Assembly: GCF_003287285.1 (NCBI RefSeq)
Contig: NZ_QMIG01000024.1
Location: 1-64,000 of the forward strand
DNA: 64,000 nt
Reading direction: 5' to 3'
Source: Phytoactinopolyspora halophila
GTDB lineage: Bacteria > Actinomycetota > Actinomycetes > Jiangellales > Jiangellaceae
The notes under the pieces were generated by a model. It was not told the origin of the DNA. It made no database searches and saw only the letters and a list, made by a program, of their open reading frames with translations. Shown here in pieces: positions 17,613 to 25,355 of the stretch (positions are counted from its first letter, which is position 1; each line of letters opens with the position of its first letter). The position numbers and the translations under genes were made by a program.

Positions 17613-18478
17613 GCGCCGCCACGGCCACGCCGCATGTGGCGTCCGCCCTGCTCGAAGACGCCGCCCGGCACAGGGGTTTCGAGGTACGGCGGTGGGACCG
17701 CGCGCTCGTGTTCGTCCGCCTGGGCGCGGCGACATTGCCGTTCCACGAGCTCAACGGTCCCGATGCCAGCGAGGCTGGCCGGCTCCTGGGTACGCACCGC
17801 GACGGGCAGCGCACCATCCTGCGCAGCCGGGGCATCGCCGTGCCCGACGCGGCCACGTTCGCAACCATCGATCCGAAGCGGGCGCTGCGCTATGCGAACC
17901 GTCTCGGCTGGCCTGTCACCGTCCGGCCGGCGCGCCGCGGCGGCGAGGAGGGCGTTAGCCGGGATGTCGCCGACGAGTCCGCGTTCGCCGAGGCATGGGA
18001 CCGCGCCGTCGAGGCGTCCGGTGGACGCACGGGCGGACCAGTGCTCGTCGAGGAGCAGGTGGCCGGCACCAGTTTCCACGTCGTCGTGGTCGATGGTGCC
18101 GTCGTTGCTGCGGCGCAGCTGGTCGACTCCCCGGCCGGCGATACAGCCGACGTGTCAGCCGGCGATACAGTCGACGTGACCGACGTGATCGGCGCGCCGC
18201 TCGGTGAGCTCGCGGCGGCGGCGGTCACCGCGATACCGGGCCTCGCGTACGGCGGCGTCGAGATCACCGCGCCCACCGGCACCGACGGTCCTGGCCACGG
18301 GAAGAGCGAGCCACGGGCCGTCGTCACCCACGTGGACAGTTTGCTTCGACGGCAGGTCCAAGCGCTCACCCAGGAGCGAGCAGAGGCGGTCGCCGGCGCC
18401 ATCGTGGATCACTACCGGTATTCGCCGCGTTGGACGATCGTGCGGGAGACGCCCTACCGCTCCATGACGGATGCCTGA
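17609..18478 (+). CDS. Reduced ATP-grasp-like protein
   Basis: The 289-residue protein overlaps the fusion gene by 4 bp (ATGA) and resembles its ATP-grasp part: RDGQRTILRSRGIAVPDAATF, YANRLGWPVTVRPARRGGEEGVS, GPVLVEEQVAGTSFHVVVVDGAVV and a late segment ending VVTHVDS. The normal metal-binding ExN near the C-terminus is replaced by THVDS and the nucleotide loop is altered, so it may be a degenerate or specialised subunit that works with the large fusion protein. A 24-bp tandem duplication (about 18134-18178) encodes a repeated AGDT-DV motif in the middle. It is convergent with the PLP enzyme gene, the two 3' ends overlapping by 25 bp. Confidence 0.6.
   Translation: MSAATATPHVASALLEDAARHRGFEVRRWDRALVFVRLGAATLPFHELNGPDASEAGRLLGTHRDGQRTILRSRGIAVPDAATFATIDPKRALRYANRLGWPVTVRPARRGGEEGVSRDVADESAFAEAWDRAVEASGGRTGGPVLVEEQVAGTSFHVVVVDGAVVAAAQLVDSPAGDTADVSAGDTVDVTDVIGAPLGELAAAAVTAIPGLAYGGVEITAPTGTDGPGHGKSEPRAVVTHVDSLLRRQVQALTQERAEAVAGAIVDHYRYSPRWTIVRETPYRSMTDA
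18134..18178. repeat. 24-bp tandem duplication inside the ATP-grasp gene
   Basis: The words at 18134-18154 and 18158-18178 differ at one base and repeat with a 24-bp period, adding eight residues in frame. This is a recent in-frame expansion of a loop. Confidence 0.7.
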
Positions 18479-20541
18479 TCGAGGTGCCGCAGGACCAGTA
18501 GCAGCTTGCGCAGCGCGTCGCTGATGTCGGCGAGGGTGCGGTCGACGCGTTCGGTCCAGGTACGTCCACGGGTGTGATCGAAGACGATCTCGGAAACCGT
18601 CGGGGCGCCGATGGCGACCCGCAGTCCGCCCACCCACGTATCGCCCTGGGCACGTATCTTGACCGGCTGCCCGATCTGGAACGTGCGTCGCAATACTGGA
18701 TCGTCGGATCCGCCGAGACCGCGCAGGTCCTGTGCCAGCAACCGTTGTGCCGATTTGGCTTCTTCCATCGTCAGCGCGTGCCCGTCGGGGCCGTAGGCGA
18801 GGAAAGTGAAGATCGTCGGCAGGTCGTCCAGGCCTCGCGGGTCGGGATCGGGGATCGTCGTGTAGGGGCTCTCCACCAGACCGATTTGCGGTGTTCGCTC
18901 GATGATGTCCCGCAGACCGGAGGTCAGCAAGCGCAGCACCTCGTCCCGGATCTCGGGCGAGACGTTGTGGAACGAGCGGATCTCCGCCAGCGCCGCCTCC
19001 CAGCGCAACAGTAGACCGGCGTTGAGTCCCGGGCGCGTCACGGCGTGCAGGTCGGCGAGCGAGACCGGCACGTCCGCCGCGGCGAGGTAGTCACCCATGC
19101 CTCGGGGTAGCTCCCGGCCCTGGCTCAGCCTGGTGGTCAGGCCGGCCGGAAGAATGACCGCTCCGGAGAACGGCGGTCCCCCGAAGAACTTGGAACCTGT
19201 CACGATCACCATGTGACCGTCACCGAGGTGAGCGACCGCCGTGTGCTGATCGACACGCATCTGGGCGGCATCGACCACGACGTCGAGCCGCTCACCGTAG
19301 CGCTGCCGCCACTGCCGCACGGTTTCGGGACGGGGCAGGCGGATGCCGGTCTTCGACCCTTCGACGACGTGCACCAGGGTGCGATACCCATCGGCCCGCG
19401 CCGCGATGGCATCCTCAACCGCGGCTTCCAGCTCGTGCGCCGTCAACATCTCGCCGGCATCGTCGCGCAGGTCGACGGTGGACGTCACGATGCGAGATCC
19501 GTCGAGCCCTCGAATCGGCTTGCCCACGCACGCCGGGGCGCCGGACGGCAACCGCTCACTGAAATGGCGACCCGCCGCTGCATGCGGCCCACCACTGCCG
19601 ATCTCGTGCTGGCCGACCACGATCACATGCACGGGATCCCCTGGAGCGAGCGCGACGAGTAGCGCGACCAGCTCCGCGTCGGTCCCAGATGGCGTGAAGA
19701 CGACCTCGACGTCCGCGGTCACCCCGAGCGCGGCCTGCAGGATGTCACGCATCACCGTACTGTGTGCCGCCACCACCTCGTCCAGTTCGTCCCGCAGTGC
19801 CGCAGAGATCAACCGGGACCGCAGCTCCCCCGCCGCGTCGAACGATCGCGCCGTAGGTGACGACGCGGTGCAGGACCCGAACAGGCACGTCCATGGTGTC
19901 GGACTCGGCGTGACTCCGTACGCGTTGACGCCGCTGTGCCAATCGACCACTTGGCGATTGTCGCCGCCGCTCGCGATCAGCGCTTCCGTCGGGATGGCGA
20001 ACGGTAGCGCCCGCGCCACCCGCGTGATCTGCGCGGCCGGGCATGGCTGCTCCGAACCGTCCCGGCGCGCGAGATATGAGGCGATCCGTTCGGCGAGCTC
20101 CTCGGATTTGGCCGCCGCATCGGCTCGGTCGTGAAGTTCCAGAATCTCGTATGCCTGATCCGCGAGGGGCGAAAACGCGGCCACCGCGTCCGGTTCGTCG
20201 TGCCGAGCCAGCGTCGTGACCCCGAACGTCAGCGCGGTGGCGTGCGCGATGATTCGGCGTTCCCAGCCCGGATCGGACGCCGCACCGGAGATGGTGAGCT
20301 CGATGGCCTCGCGCAGCACCAACGCCGAACCGGTCACCGTGACGGCCTCGTCGGGCCGCAATATCACCGTGGAACGGTCCAGCGCGAACGGGCGCTGCAA
20401 CCCTGGATCGATGCGAACGGACAACCCGGCGAGCCGGGCCCCGATCTCGGGCATGCCGCACGCTTCGATGACCGGCCACGGTACGCGCGGCGTGTCACCT
20501 GAACTGTCGAGGACGGCGGGTACCAGCGAGGCGTCGGTCAC
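18454..20541 (-). CDS. Two-domain PLP-dependent (fold-type I) enzyme
   Basis: The 695-residue protein has an N-terminal region (about 1-240) of unknown fold with no membrane segment, then an aminotransferase-like fold: VVFTPSGTDAELVAL (cofactor phosphate loop), LVHVVEGSKTG, LDVVVDAAQMRVD (Asp contacting the pyridine nitrogen) and the Schiff-base Lys in VTGSKFFGGPPFSGA. The reaction cannot be named. The start is the GTG at 20541, which overlaps the TGA of the upstream decarboxylase-like gene (GTGA); the longer open frame to 20772 is a shadow of that gene. The tight coupling indicates the two PLP enzymes act together. Confidence 0.7.
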   Translation of the reverse strand: MTDASLVPAVLDSSGDTPRVPWPVIEACGMPEIGARLAGLSVRIDPGLQRPFALDRSTVILRPDEAVTVTGSALVLREAIELTISGAASDPGWERRIIAHATALTFGVTTLARHDEPDAVAAFSPLADQAYEILELHDRADAAAKSEELAERIASYLARRDGSEQPCPAAQITRVARALPFAIPTEALIASGGDNRQVVDWHSGVNAYGVTPSPTPWTCLFGSCTASSPTARSFDAAGELRSRLISAALRDELDEVVAAHSTVMRDILQAALGVTADVEVVFTPSGTDAELVALLVALAPGDPVHVIVVGQHEIGSGGPHAAAGRHFSERLPSGAPACVGKPIRGLDGSRIVTSTVDLRDDAGEMLTAHELEAAVEDAIAARADGYRTLVHVVEGSKTGIRLPRPETVRQWRQRYGERLDVVVDAAQMRVDQHTAVAHLGDGHMVIVTGSKFFGGPPFSGAVILPAGLTTRLSQGRELPRGMGDYLAAADVPVSLADLHAVTRPGLNAGLLLRWEAALAEIRSFHNVSPEIRDEVLRLLTSGLRDIIERTPQIGLVESPYTTIPDPDPRGLDDLPTIFTFLAYGPDGHALTMEEAKSAQRLLAQDLRGLGGSDDPVLRRTFQIGQPVKIRAQGDTWVGGLRVAIGAPTVSEIVFDHTRGRTWTERVDRTLADISDALRKLLLVLRHLDQASVMER

Positions 20542-21890
20542 GAATCGTACCGGCTTTCCAGCTGGTCCAGCACTGCAGCCTCGACGTCGGTGCTCGCGTC
20601 CAGGCGCGCGCTCACGCCATAGAGCGCTGCGCCGCCATCGGTCGAGCCCGCAGGAGGCGCTCCGCCCGCAGCCCAGCCGAGATCCCGGAGGAACTCGTCG
20701 ACCACCGGAACGTGTGTGGGGTTGACGATGAGATGGATGCTGTCCGGATCGCGTTGGCGATCGATCCACCATCCCCGGCTTTCCAGCCGATCCGCCACGG
20801 CCATCATGTCCACCTGCTCGGAGGCGATCGCGAAGACACTCACCGGTGGATCACCGAGGACGTACAGCTCCGGAATGGCCCGGATGCCCTCGTGCAGCCG
20901 ATCGGTCGCCTTCATGACCTCGGTAAAGATCGCCCGGTATCCTGCCTTGCCCTCGTAGACGATCGCCGCCCACGCGCCGGCGATCGCGCCACCGGGCCGG
21001 GTACCGAGGATTGTCGGCGATCCGAGGATCCCGCCCGGCCACGAGGTGTACGCGGAGAACTGGTAACGGCGCAGTTCTCGATCGCGGTACAAGACGGTGG
21101 ATGACCCCTTCGGGCCGTACCCGTACTTGTGCATGTCGGCGCTGATCGAGGTGACACCCGGGACACCGAAGTCGAACGCGGGCACCTCGTAGCCCAGTTC
21201 GCGAGCGAACGGCAGCACGAAGCCGCCGATCGTGGCATCCACGTGCAAGCCGATTCCGTAACTGGCCGCGATGGCGCCCAGATCCTCGATCGGGTCGACC
21301 ACCCCGTACGGAAAGCACGGGGCCGAGGCGCAGCCGAGGATGGTCGATTCGGAGATGGCCGCGGCGAACGCGGAAGGATCCGCGCGGAAGGTGTGGTCCA
21401 CGGGCACCGGTACCGGCCGCACGCCCAGGAGTTCCCCCGCTTTGAGGAACGCCGGATGTGCCGTGACCGGCACCACCATCTCCGGATCGGTGATCTCGGG
21501 CCGTTCGGCCCGTGCCCGATCCCGGTACGCCTTCACCGCGAGGATCATGCTCTCCGTGCCGCCCGAGGTCATCGTGCCGCCGCTGGTGCGCGGATCGGCG
21601 CCAAGCAGGTCGAGGAGCATCCACACGACCTGTTTCTCCATCGTGGCCAAACTCGGAAACGCGGTGGGGCCGAGGAGGTTTTCGGCCGCGAACTCGCGAT
21701 AAGCGTCGTGCACAACGTCGTCATGCTCTGGGCCTGCAGAGTAGACGAGACTCCAGATGCGCCCGCTGCGCCAATCCACGTCCGCAGCACGGTGTGCGCG
21801 TAATCGTTCCCGGACCTCCTCTCCGGACAGTCCTTCGGCGGGAAAGTGAGCGACCTGCTGCTCTGGGGGCTCGAATTCCGCAAGACTCAT
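20538..21890 (-). CDS. PLP-dependent group II decarboxylase / sphingosine-1-phosphate lyase-like enzyme
   Basis: The 450-residue protein resembles sphingosine-1-phosphate lyase and the MfnA/group II decarboxylases. Seen are SLVYSAGPEHDD near residue 47, TAFPSLATMEKQVVWMLLDLLG, the phosphate-loop GGTMTSGGTESMILAVKAYRD, HVDATIGGFVLPF (Asp over the cofactor) and SISADMHKYGYGPKGSS with the PLP Lys. No membrane anchor is present, unlike eukaryotic lyases. It could decarboxylate an amino acid or cleave a phosphorylated amino alcohol. It is the first gene of the convergent PLP operon and overlaps the next gene by 4 bp. Its promoter must lie in the 124-bp gap shared with the divergent nucleotidase gene. 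Confidence 0.78.
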   Translation of the reverse strand: MSLAEFEPPEQQVAHFPAEGLSGEEVRERLRAHRAADVDWRSGRIWSLVYSAGPEHDDVVHDAYREFAAENLLGPTAFPSLATMEKQVVWMLLDLLGADPRTSGGTMTSGGTESMILAVKAYRDRARAERPEITDPEMVVPVTAHPAFLKAGELLGVRPVPVPVDHTFRADPSAFAAAISESTILGCASAPCFPYGVVDPIEDLGAIAASYGIGLHVDATIGGFVLPFARELGYEVPAFDFGVPGVTSISADMHKYGYGPKGSSTVLYRDRELRRYQFSAYTSWPGGILGSPTILGTRPGGAIAGAWAAIVYEGKAGYRAIFTEVMKATDRLHEGIRAIPELYVLGDPPVSVFAIASEQVDMMAVADRLESRGWWIDRQRDPDSIHLIVNPTHVPVVDEFLRDLGWAAGGAPPAGSTDGGAALYGVSARLDASTDVEAAVLDQLESRYDS

Positions 21891-22014
21891 AGCCGTGGAA
21901 GTACACCTTCATCAAGTTGTGATCTACCCGTTATCAATGCGCGCACCTTATCGTGGGGTACCGACGCCGAACAAACCCCGAGGAAGCATAACGGCGAATG
22001 CTAGCGTCGAGGAC

Positions 22015-23427
22015 GTGACATCCCAGCCCGAGCGAGGCATCTACGCCAACCGGACGCTCAACCTGCGGTCGGTCGAAGCGATCGGCTACGACATGGATTA
22101 CACGCTCATCCACTACCGTACCGACGAGTGGGAGGGATCCGCCTTCGAGCACGGGCGGCGCTTGCTGGCCGAACGCGGGTTTCCGGTCCACGACGTCGCG
22201 TTCGACGCTGATCACTACACCCAGGGCCTGGTCATCGATCTCGACCTGGGAAACCTCGTGAAGGCGACCCGGTTCGGCTATGTCATCCAGGCCCAGCACG
22301 GTACCCGCCAGCTCACCTTTGACGAGCTGCGCCGCGCCTATGCCGGGGTCTTCGTCGACCTCGCCGAACCGCGCTTCCGATTCCTGAACACGCTGTTCTC
22401 CATCTCCGAGGCCGCCCTGTACGCCCAGCTCGTCGACCGCCTCGACGCCGGCCTCCTCGACGGACCGCTCGGCTACGACGAGCTCTACCGCGCGGTGTCG
22501 TCCGCCCTTGACGAGTCGCACGCCGTCGGCACGCTGAAGGCGGAGATCGCGGCGGATCCGGATCGGTTCTGCGAACTCGATCCCGAGACCGCGGAGACGT
22601 TGCTCGATCAGCGCCTCGCCGGCAAACGGCTGCTACTGATCACGAACAGCGAGCTGCCGTACACCCGCGCCATGATGAGCTACGTCTTCGACCGTCACCT
22701 GCCCAGCGGATCGTGGCGTGACCTGTTCGACATCGTTGTCGTCTCGGCGAGCAAGCCCCGCTTCTTCGCCGAGGACATCCCGGCCTTTCGCGTGGTCGAT
22801 CCGGATGAGGGCCTGCTCAAACCACATCCGGGGCTGCTGGAGGTCGGCGAGATCTACCACGGTGCCTGTGCCCGCCTCGTCGAGCAGAGCCTCGGCCTCG
22901 ACGGGGCCCAGATCCTGTATGCCGGTGACCACCTCTTTGGCGACGTACACGTCACGAAGTCCGTCCTGCGCTGGCGTACCGCGCTGATCATGCGCGAGCT
23001 GGAAGCCGAGATCGCCGACGCCGCGCGGTTCGCGAGCGACGAGGAGCAGCTACAGCGCTTGATGGCGCGGAAGGTGGAACTCGAAGATCAGGTGGCTCAG
23101 ACCCGGCTGGCAAACGTGCGGCACGATGCCGCGCACAACGGCCAGCCGACGTCGGACGGCCCGTCGGTGGGCAAGCTGCTCGAGCAGCTACGCGAGCTGG
23201 ATCAGCAGATCACGCCGCTGGCCAAGGCGGCAGCCGAGCTCGGCAACCCCACCTGGGGTCCGCTGATGCGTGCCGGCAACGACAAGAGCCTGTTCGCCCG
23301 GCAGGTCGAGCGCTATGCCGACGTGTACACCTCCCGGGTGGCCAACTTCGGCCGCCGGACGCCCTACGCGTTCTTGCGCGCGGCGCGGACCACGTTGCCG
23401 CATGACGTGACGCCCGGGGACACATGA
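22015..23427 (+). CDS. HAD-IG family 5'-nucleotidase
   Basis: The 470-residue cytosolic HAD hydrolase is related to IMP/GMP-specific 5'-nucleotidases (cN-II type). HAD motif I is GYDMDYTLIHY with the nucleophile Asp, motif II lies in LLLITNSELPYTR, and the C-terminal half has AGDHLFGDVHVTKS (motif IV region) followed by a coiled-coil-like stretch. It dephosphorylates nucleoside monophosphates. The frame is open from 21895, but the family begins at RGIYANRTLNLRSVEAIGYD; GTG 22015 fits this and is preferred, although its ribosome site is weak. A clear terminator follows the stop codon. Confidence 0.85.
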   Translation: MTSQPERGIYANRTLNLRSVEAIGYDMDYTLIHYRTDEWEGSAFEHGRRLLAERGFPVHDVAFDADHYTQGLVIDLDLGNLVKATRFGYVIQAQHGTRQLTFDELRRAYAGVFVDLAEPRFRFLNTLFSISEAALYAQLVDRLDAGLLDGPLGYDELYRAVSSALDESHAVGTLKAEIAADPDRFCELDPETAETLLDQRLAGKRLLLITNSELPYTRAMMSYVFDRHLPSGSWRDLFDIVVVSASKPRFFAEDIPAFRVVDPDEGLLKPHPGLLEVGEIYHGACARLVEQSLGLDGAQILYAGDHLFGDVHVTKSVLRWRTALIMRELEAEIADAARFASDEEQLQRLMARKVELEDQVAQTRLANVRHDAAHNGQPTSDGPSVGKLLEQLRELDQQITPLAKAAAELGNPTWGPLMRAGNDKSLFARQVERYADVYTSRVANFGRRTPYAFLRAARTTLPHDVTPGDT

Positions 23428-23428
23428 C

Positions 23429-23471
23429 AGGCCCGTGTGTGCCAGAGCGAATCTGTGGCACACACGGGCCT
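23429..23471 (+). terminator. Rho-independent-type terminator after the nucleotidase gene
   Basis: A perfect 16-bp stem (23429-23444 with 23456-23471) and an 11-nt loop, followed by TTTCCCCC, begin right after the stop codon at 23427. Confidence 0.8.
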
Positions 23472-23491
23472 TTCCCCCGTGATTCCTCGCC

Positions 23492-23587
23492 GGCTAGATT
23501 TCCGACGGACCGGACGTTTACCGCGCTCCCCCGTGACACGCGGCCCCCGTGTTGTGAACGTTCGGTGAAACCGCCGGAAATCTAGCC
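23492..23587. repeat. 13-bp inverted repeat with 70-nt spacer
   Basis: GGCTAGATTTCCG at 23492-23504 is repeated as its perfect reverse complement at 23575-23587. The repeats bracket the region downstream of the small peptide gene and may form a long-range RNA structure; no protein signal is seen between them. Confidence 0.5.
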
Positions 23588-23613
23588 TGACGATGGTGTG
23601 GCCAAATTTCTAA

Positions 23614-23682
23614 TCAGGCGAGGCCTAGTGCCTTGAGGATTTCTTCGACGAGGTTGGCGAGCGAATCCAAGAGGTGATACAT
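23614..23682 (-). CDS. Probable small amphipathic peptide, 22 residues
   Basis: An ATG at 23682 is preceded by AAGGAGG (23687-23693), one of the strongest ribosome sites in the window. The peptide begins MYHLLDSLANLVEEILKALG and ends Leu-Ala; Leu/Val/Ile at positions 4, 5, 8, 11, 12, 15, 16, 19 and 21 would line one helix face, with Asp, Glu and Lys on the other. There is no signal peptide and no recognised family. A plausible promoter lies 80 nt upstream. It resembles phenol-soluble-modulin-like or membrane-active peptides in design only. It is too short for standard gene finders. Confidence 0.6.
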   Translation of the reverse strand: MYHLLDSLANLVEEILKALGLA

Positions 23683-23765
23683 GAACCCTCCTTCGAGTAC
23701 CTCCGGGTGTCTCCCCGCCTGACCCTGGCTAGCCATTTCCGGAAGATCCGGCGGGCGATGCAATG

Positions 23766-23794
23766 ACTATAACCAGATCGCTACAGAGAGTAAA
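23766..23794 (-). promoter_or_regulatory. Probable promoter of the small peptide gene
   Basis: Read on the minus strand, TTTACT (23794-23789) and TATAGT (23771-23766) are separated by 17 bp within an unusually AT-rich stretch. The predicted transcript would start near 23760, about 78 nt before the ATG. Confidence 0.5.
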
Positions 23795-23855
23795 GAGGTG
23801 TGACAAATAAATTTCGAGCTAGGCATATCTCTAGTCATGCAACGCAGGAGGCGGC

Positions 23856-23884
23856 TTGACCGATATGTCATGACCCGATATTCA
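23856..23884 (+). promoter_or_regulatory. Probable promoter of the beta-lactamase-fold lipoprotein gene
   Basis: TTGACC (23856-23861) and TATTCA (23879-23884) are 17 bp apart. The start codon of the lipoprotein gene lies about 80 nt downstream of the expected transcription start. Confidence 0.45.
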
Positions 23885-23968
23885 CTTTGTCATATCCCGA
23901 ATGCGGCACGTGGCGTCCTGCTGGCACCCGCCGTGTCGTGCGTGCGCGGGCAATGCTAGAACAACTAC

Positions 23969-25351
23969 GTGCGGCAACTGGTCCTCAAGGCATCTATCGC
24001 CCTCGTGCTCGCGCTCACGTCCTGTTCTGGCGACGATGGCGACACCGGGAACGACGGCCCCGAGCGGGACACCGCGGCCACCGAGGAGGCCGGTGCGCAG
24101 GGCGAGGTCGAGATTCCCGACGATCCCCTCGGATCCCAGGTCCAATGGGTGCTCGACCAGCTCGCCGCCGGCTCCGGCCCGGATCCGGAGACGGCGGCCG
24201 AGCGCTTCGACGACGAGTTCTTGAACCAGGTCGAGCCTGACGAGGTCGGCCCGATGTTCGCGCAGCTGCGGGCGGGCGGACCGTACACGCCGACGTCCTT
24301 TCAGAGCGACGGGCAGGTGGCCACGCTCATCCTCGCCGGCACTGACGACACCGAATGGCAGCTGCACGTCGGAATCGACGACGACGAGCGGATCAACCTG
24401 CTCTACATCCAGGAGGCCGCGGACGTTCCCGAGGTCGATAGCTGGGAGGAGTTCGACGCCGCCTTGACCGAGACCGGCGCGCAGGTCAGCGTCTATGCCG
24501 CCCACCACGATGGCGACTCCTGGGAAGCCGTCCACCAGAACGCCGGCGACGAGATCCTGCCGCTCGGCTCCGTCTTCAAGCTGTACGTTCTCGGCGCCGT
24601 CCAGCGCGCCGTTCTCGACGGCGAGATCTCCTGGGAAGACCAGGTCACCGTCACCGACGAGGTGCGCAGCCTGCCCAGCGGAGAATTGCAGGAGGCGGAC
24701 ACCGGCACATCCGTGACCGTGGCCGAGGCTGCCGAGAAGATGATTTCTATCAGTGACAACACGGCCACGGACATGCTCATCGAGCTGGTTGGACGCGACG
24801 CCGTCGAAGAAGCGGTCGCCGCCATGGGCCATCACGACCCCCGGCTGCTCGACCCCTTCCTCACCACGCGGGAGCTGTTCTGGCTGGGATGGTCGGATCC
24901 GCAACGACGGGAAGAATGGCAGCACGCGGACCCCGAGCGGCGCGGCGCCATCCTCGACGACGTTCCCCGTGGCGAGCTGGACGTCGACGCCGCCGCCGTG
25001 ACCGATCCCGTCTGGTCATCCGGCATCGGCTGGTTCGCCACCGGAGCTGATGTCGCCGCCGCGTACGAGGAACTCCAGGAGCTCGCGGCCGAGGACGACA
25101 CCGGGACGGTGCGGGACCTGCTCACCATCAACCCCGGTGTGGCCGTCAACGAGGACGACTGGCCATATGTCGCCTACAAGGGAGGCAGCGCACCGGGTGT
25201 GCTCTCGCTGTCGTGGTACTTGGAGGACGACGCCAGCGTGGCACACACCCTGGTCGTCCAGCTCGCAAGCGACGACGCCGCCCTGGTCGAACAACTCGCG
25301 CTCATCGCGGGTATCGCCGAGCAAGGCATCGAGCTGCTCGCTGACGGCTGA
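23969..25351 (+). CDS. Class A beta-lactamase-fold serine hydrolase lipoprotein
   Basis: The 460-residue protein has a signal peptide and lipobox LTSC (Cys19). The acidic linker and an N-terminal NTF2-like region (to about 150) precede a penicillin-recognising domain. Active-site elements are S201-VFK (SxxK), S262-DN and K404-GGS in place of KTG. This is the arrangement of class A beta-lactamases and related D-Ala-D-Ala-binding enzymes; whether it breaks antibiotics is unknown. It starts at GTG 23969 and is convergent with the UDP-glucose dehydrogenase gene, with only 4 bp between the stops. Confidence 0.85.
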   Translation: MRQLVLKASIALVLALTSCSGDDGDTGNDGPERDTAATEEAGAQGEVEIPDDPLGSQVQWVLDQLAAGSGPDPETAAERFDDEFLNQVEPDEVGPMFAQLRAGGPYTPTSFQSDGQVATLILAGTDDTEWQLHVGIDDDERINLLYIQEAADVPEVDSWEEFDAALTETGAQVSVYAAHHDGDSWEAVHQNAGDEILPLGSVFKLYVLGAVQRAVLDGEISWEDQVTVTDEVRSLPSGELQEADTGTSVTVAEAAEKMISISDNTATDMLIELVGRDAVEEAVAAMGHHDPRLLDPFLTTRELFWLGWSDPQRREEWQHADPERRGAILDDVPRGELDVDAAAVTDPVWSSGIGWFATGADVAAAYEELQELAAEDDTGTVRDLLTINPGVAVNEDDWPYVAYKGGSAPGVLSLSWYLEDDASVAHTLVVQLASDDAALVEQLALIAGIAEQGIELLADG

Positions 25352-25355
25352 GACT

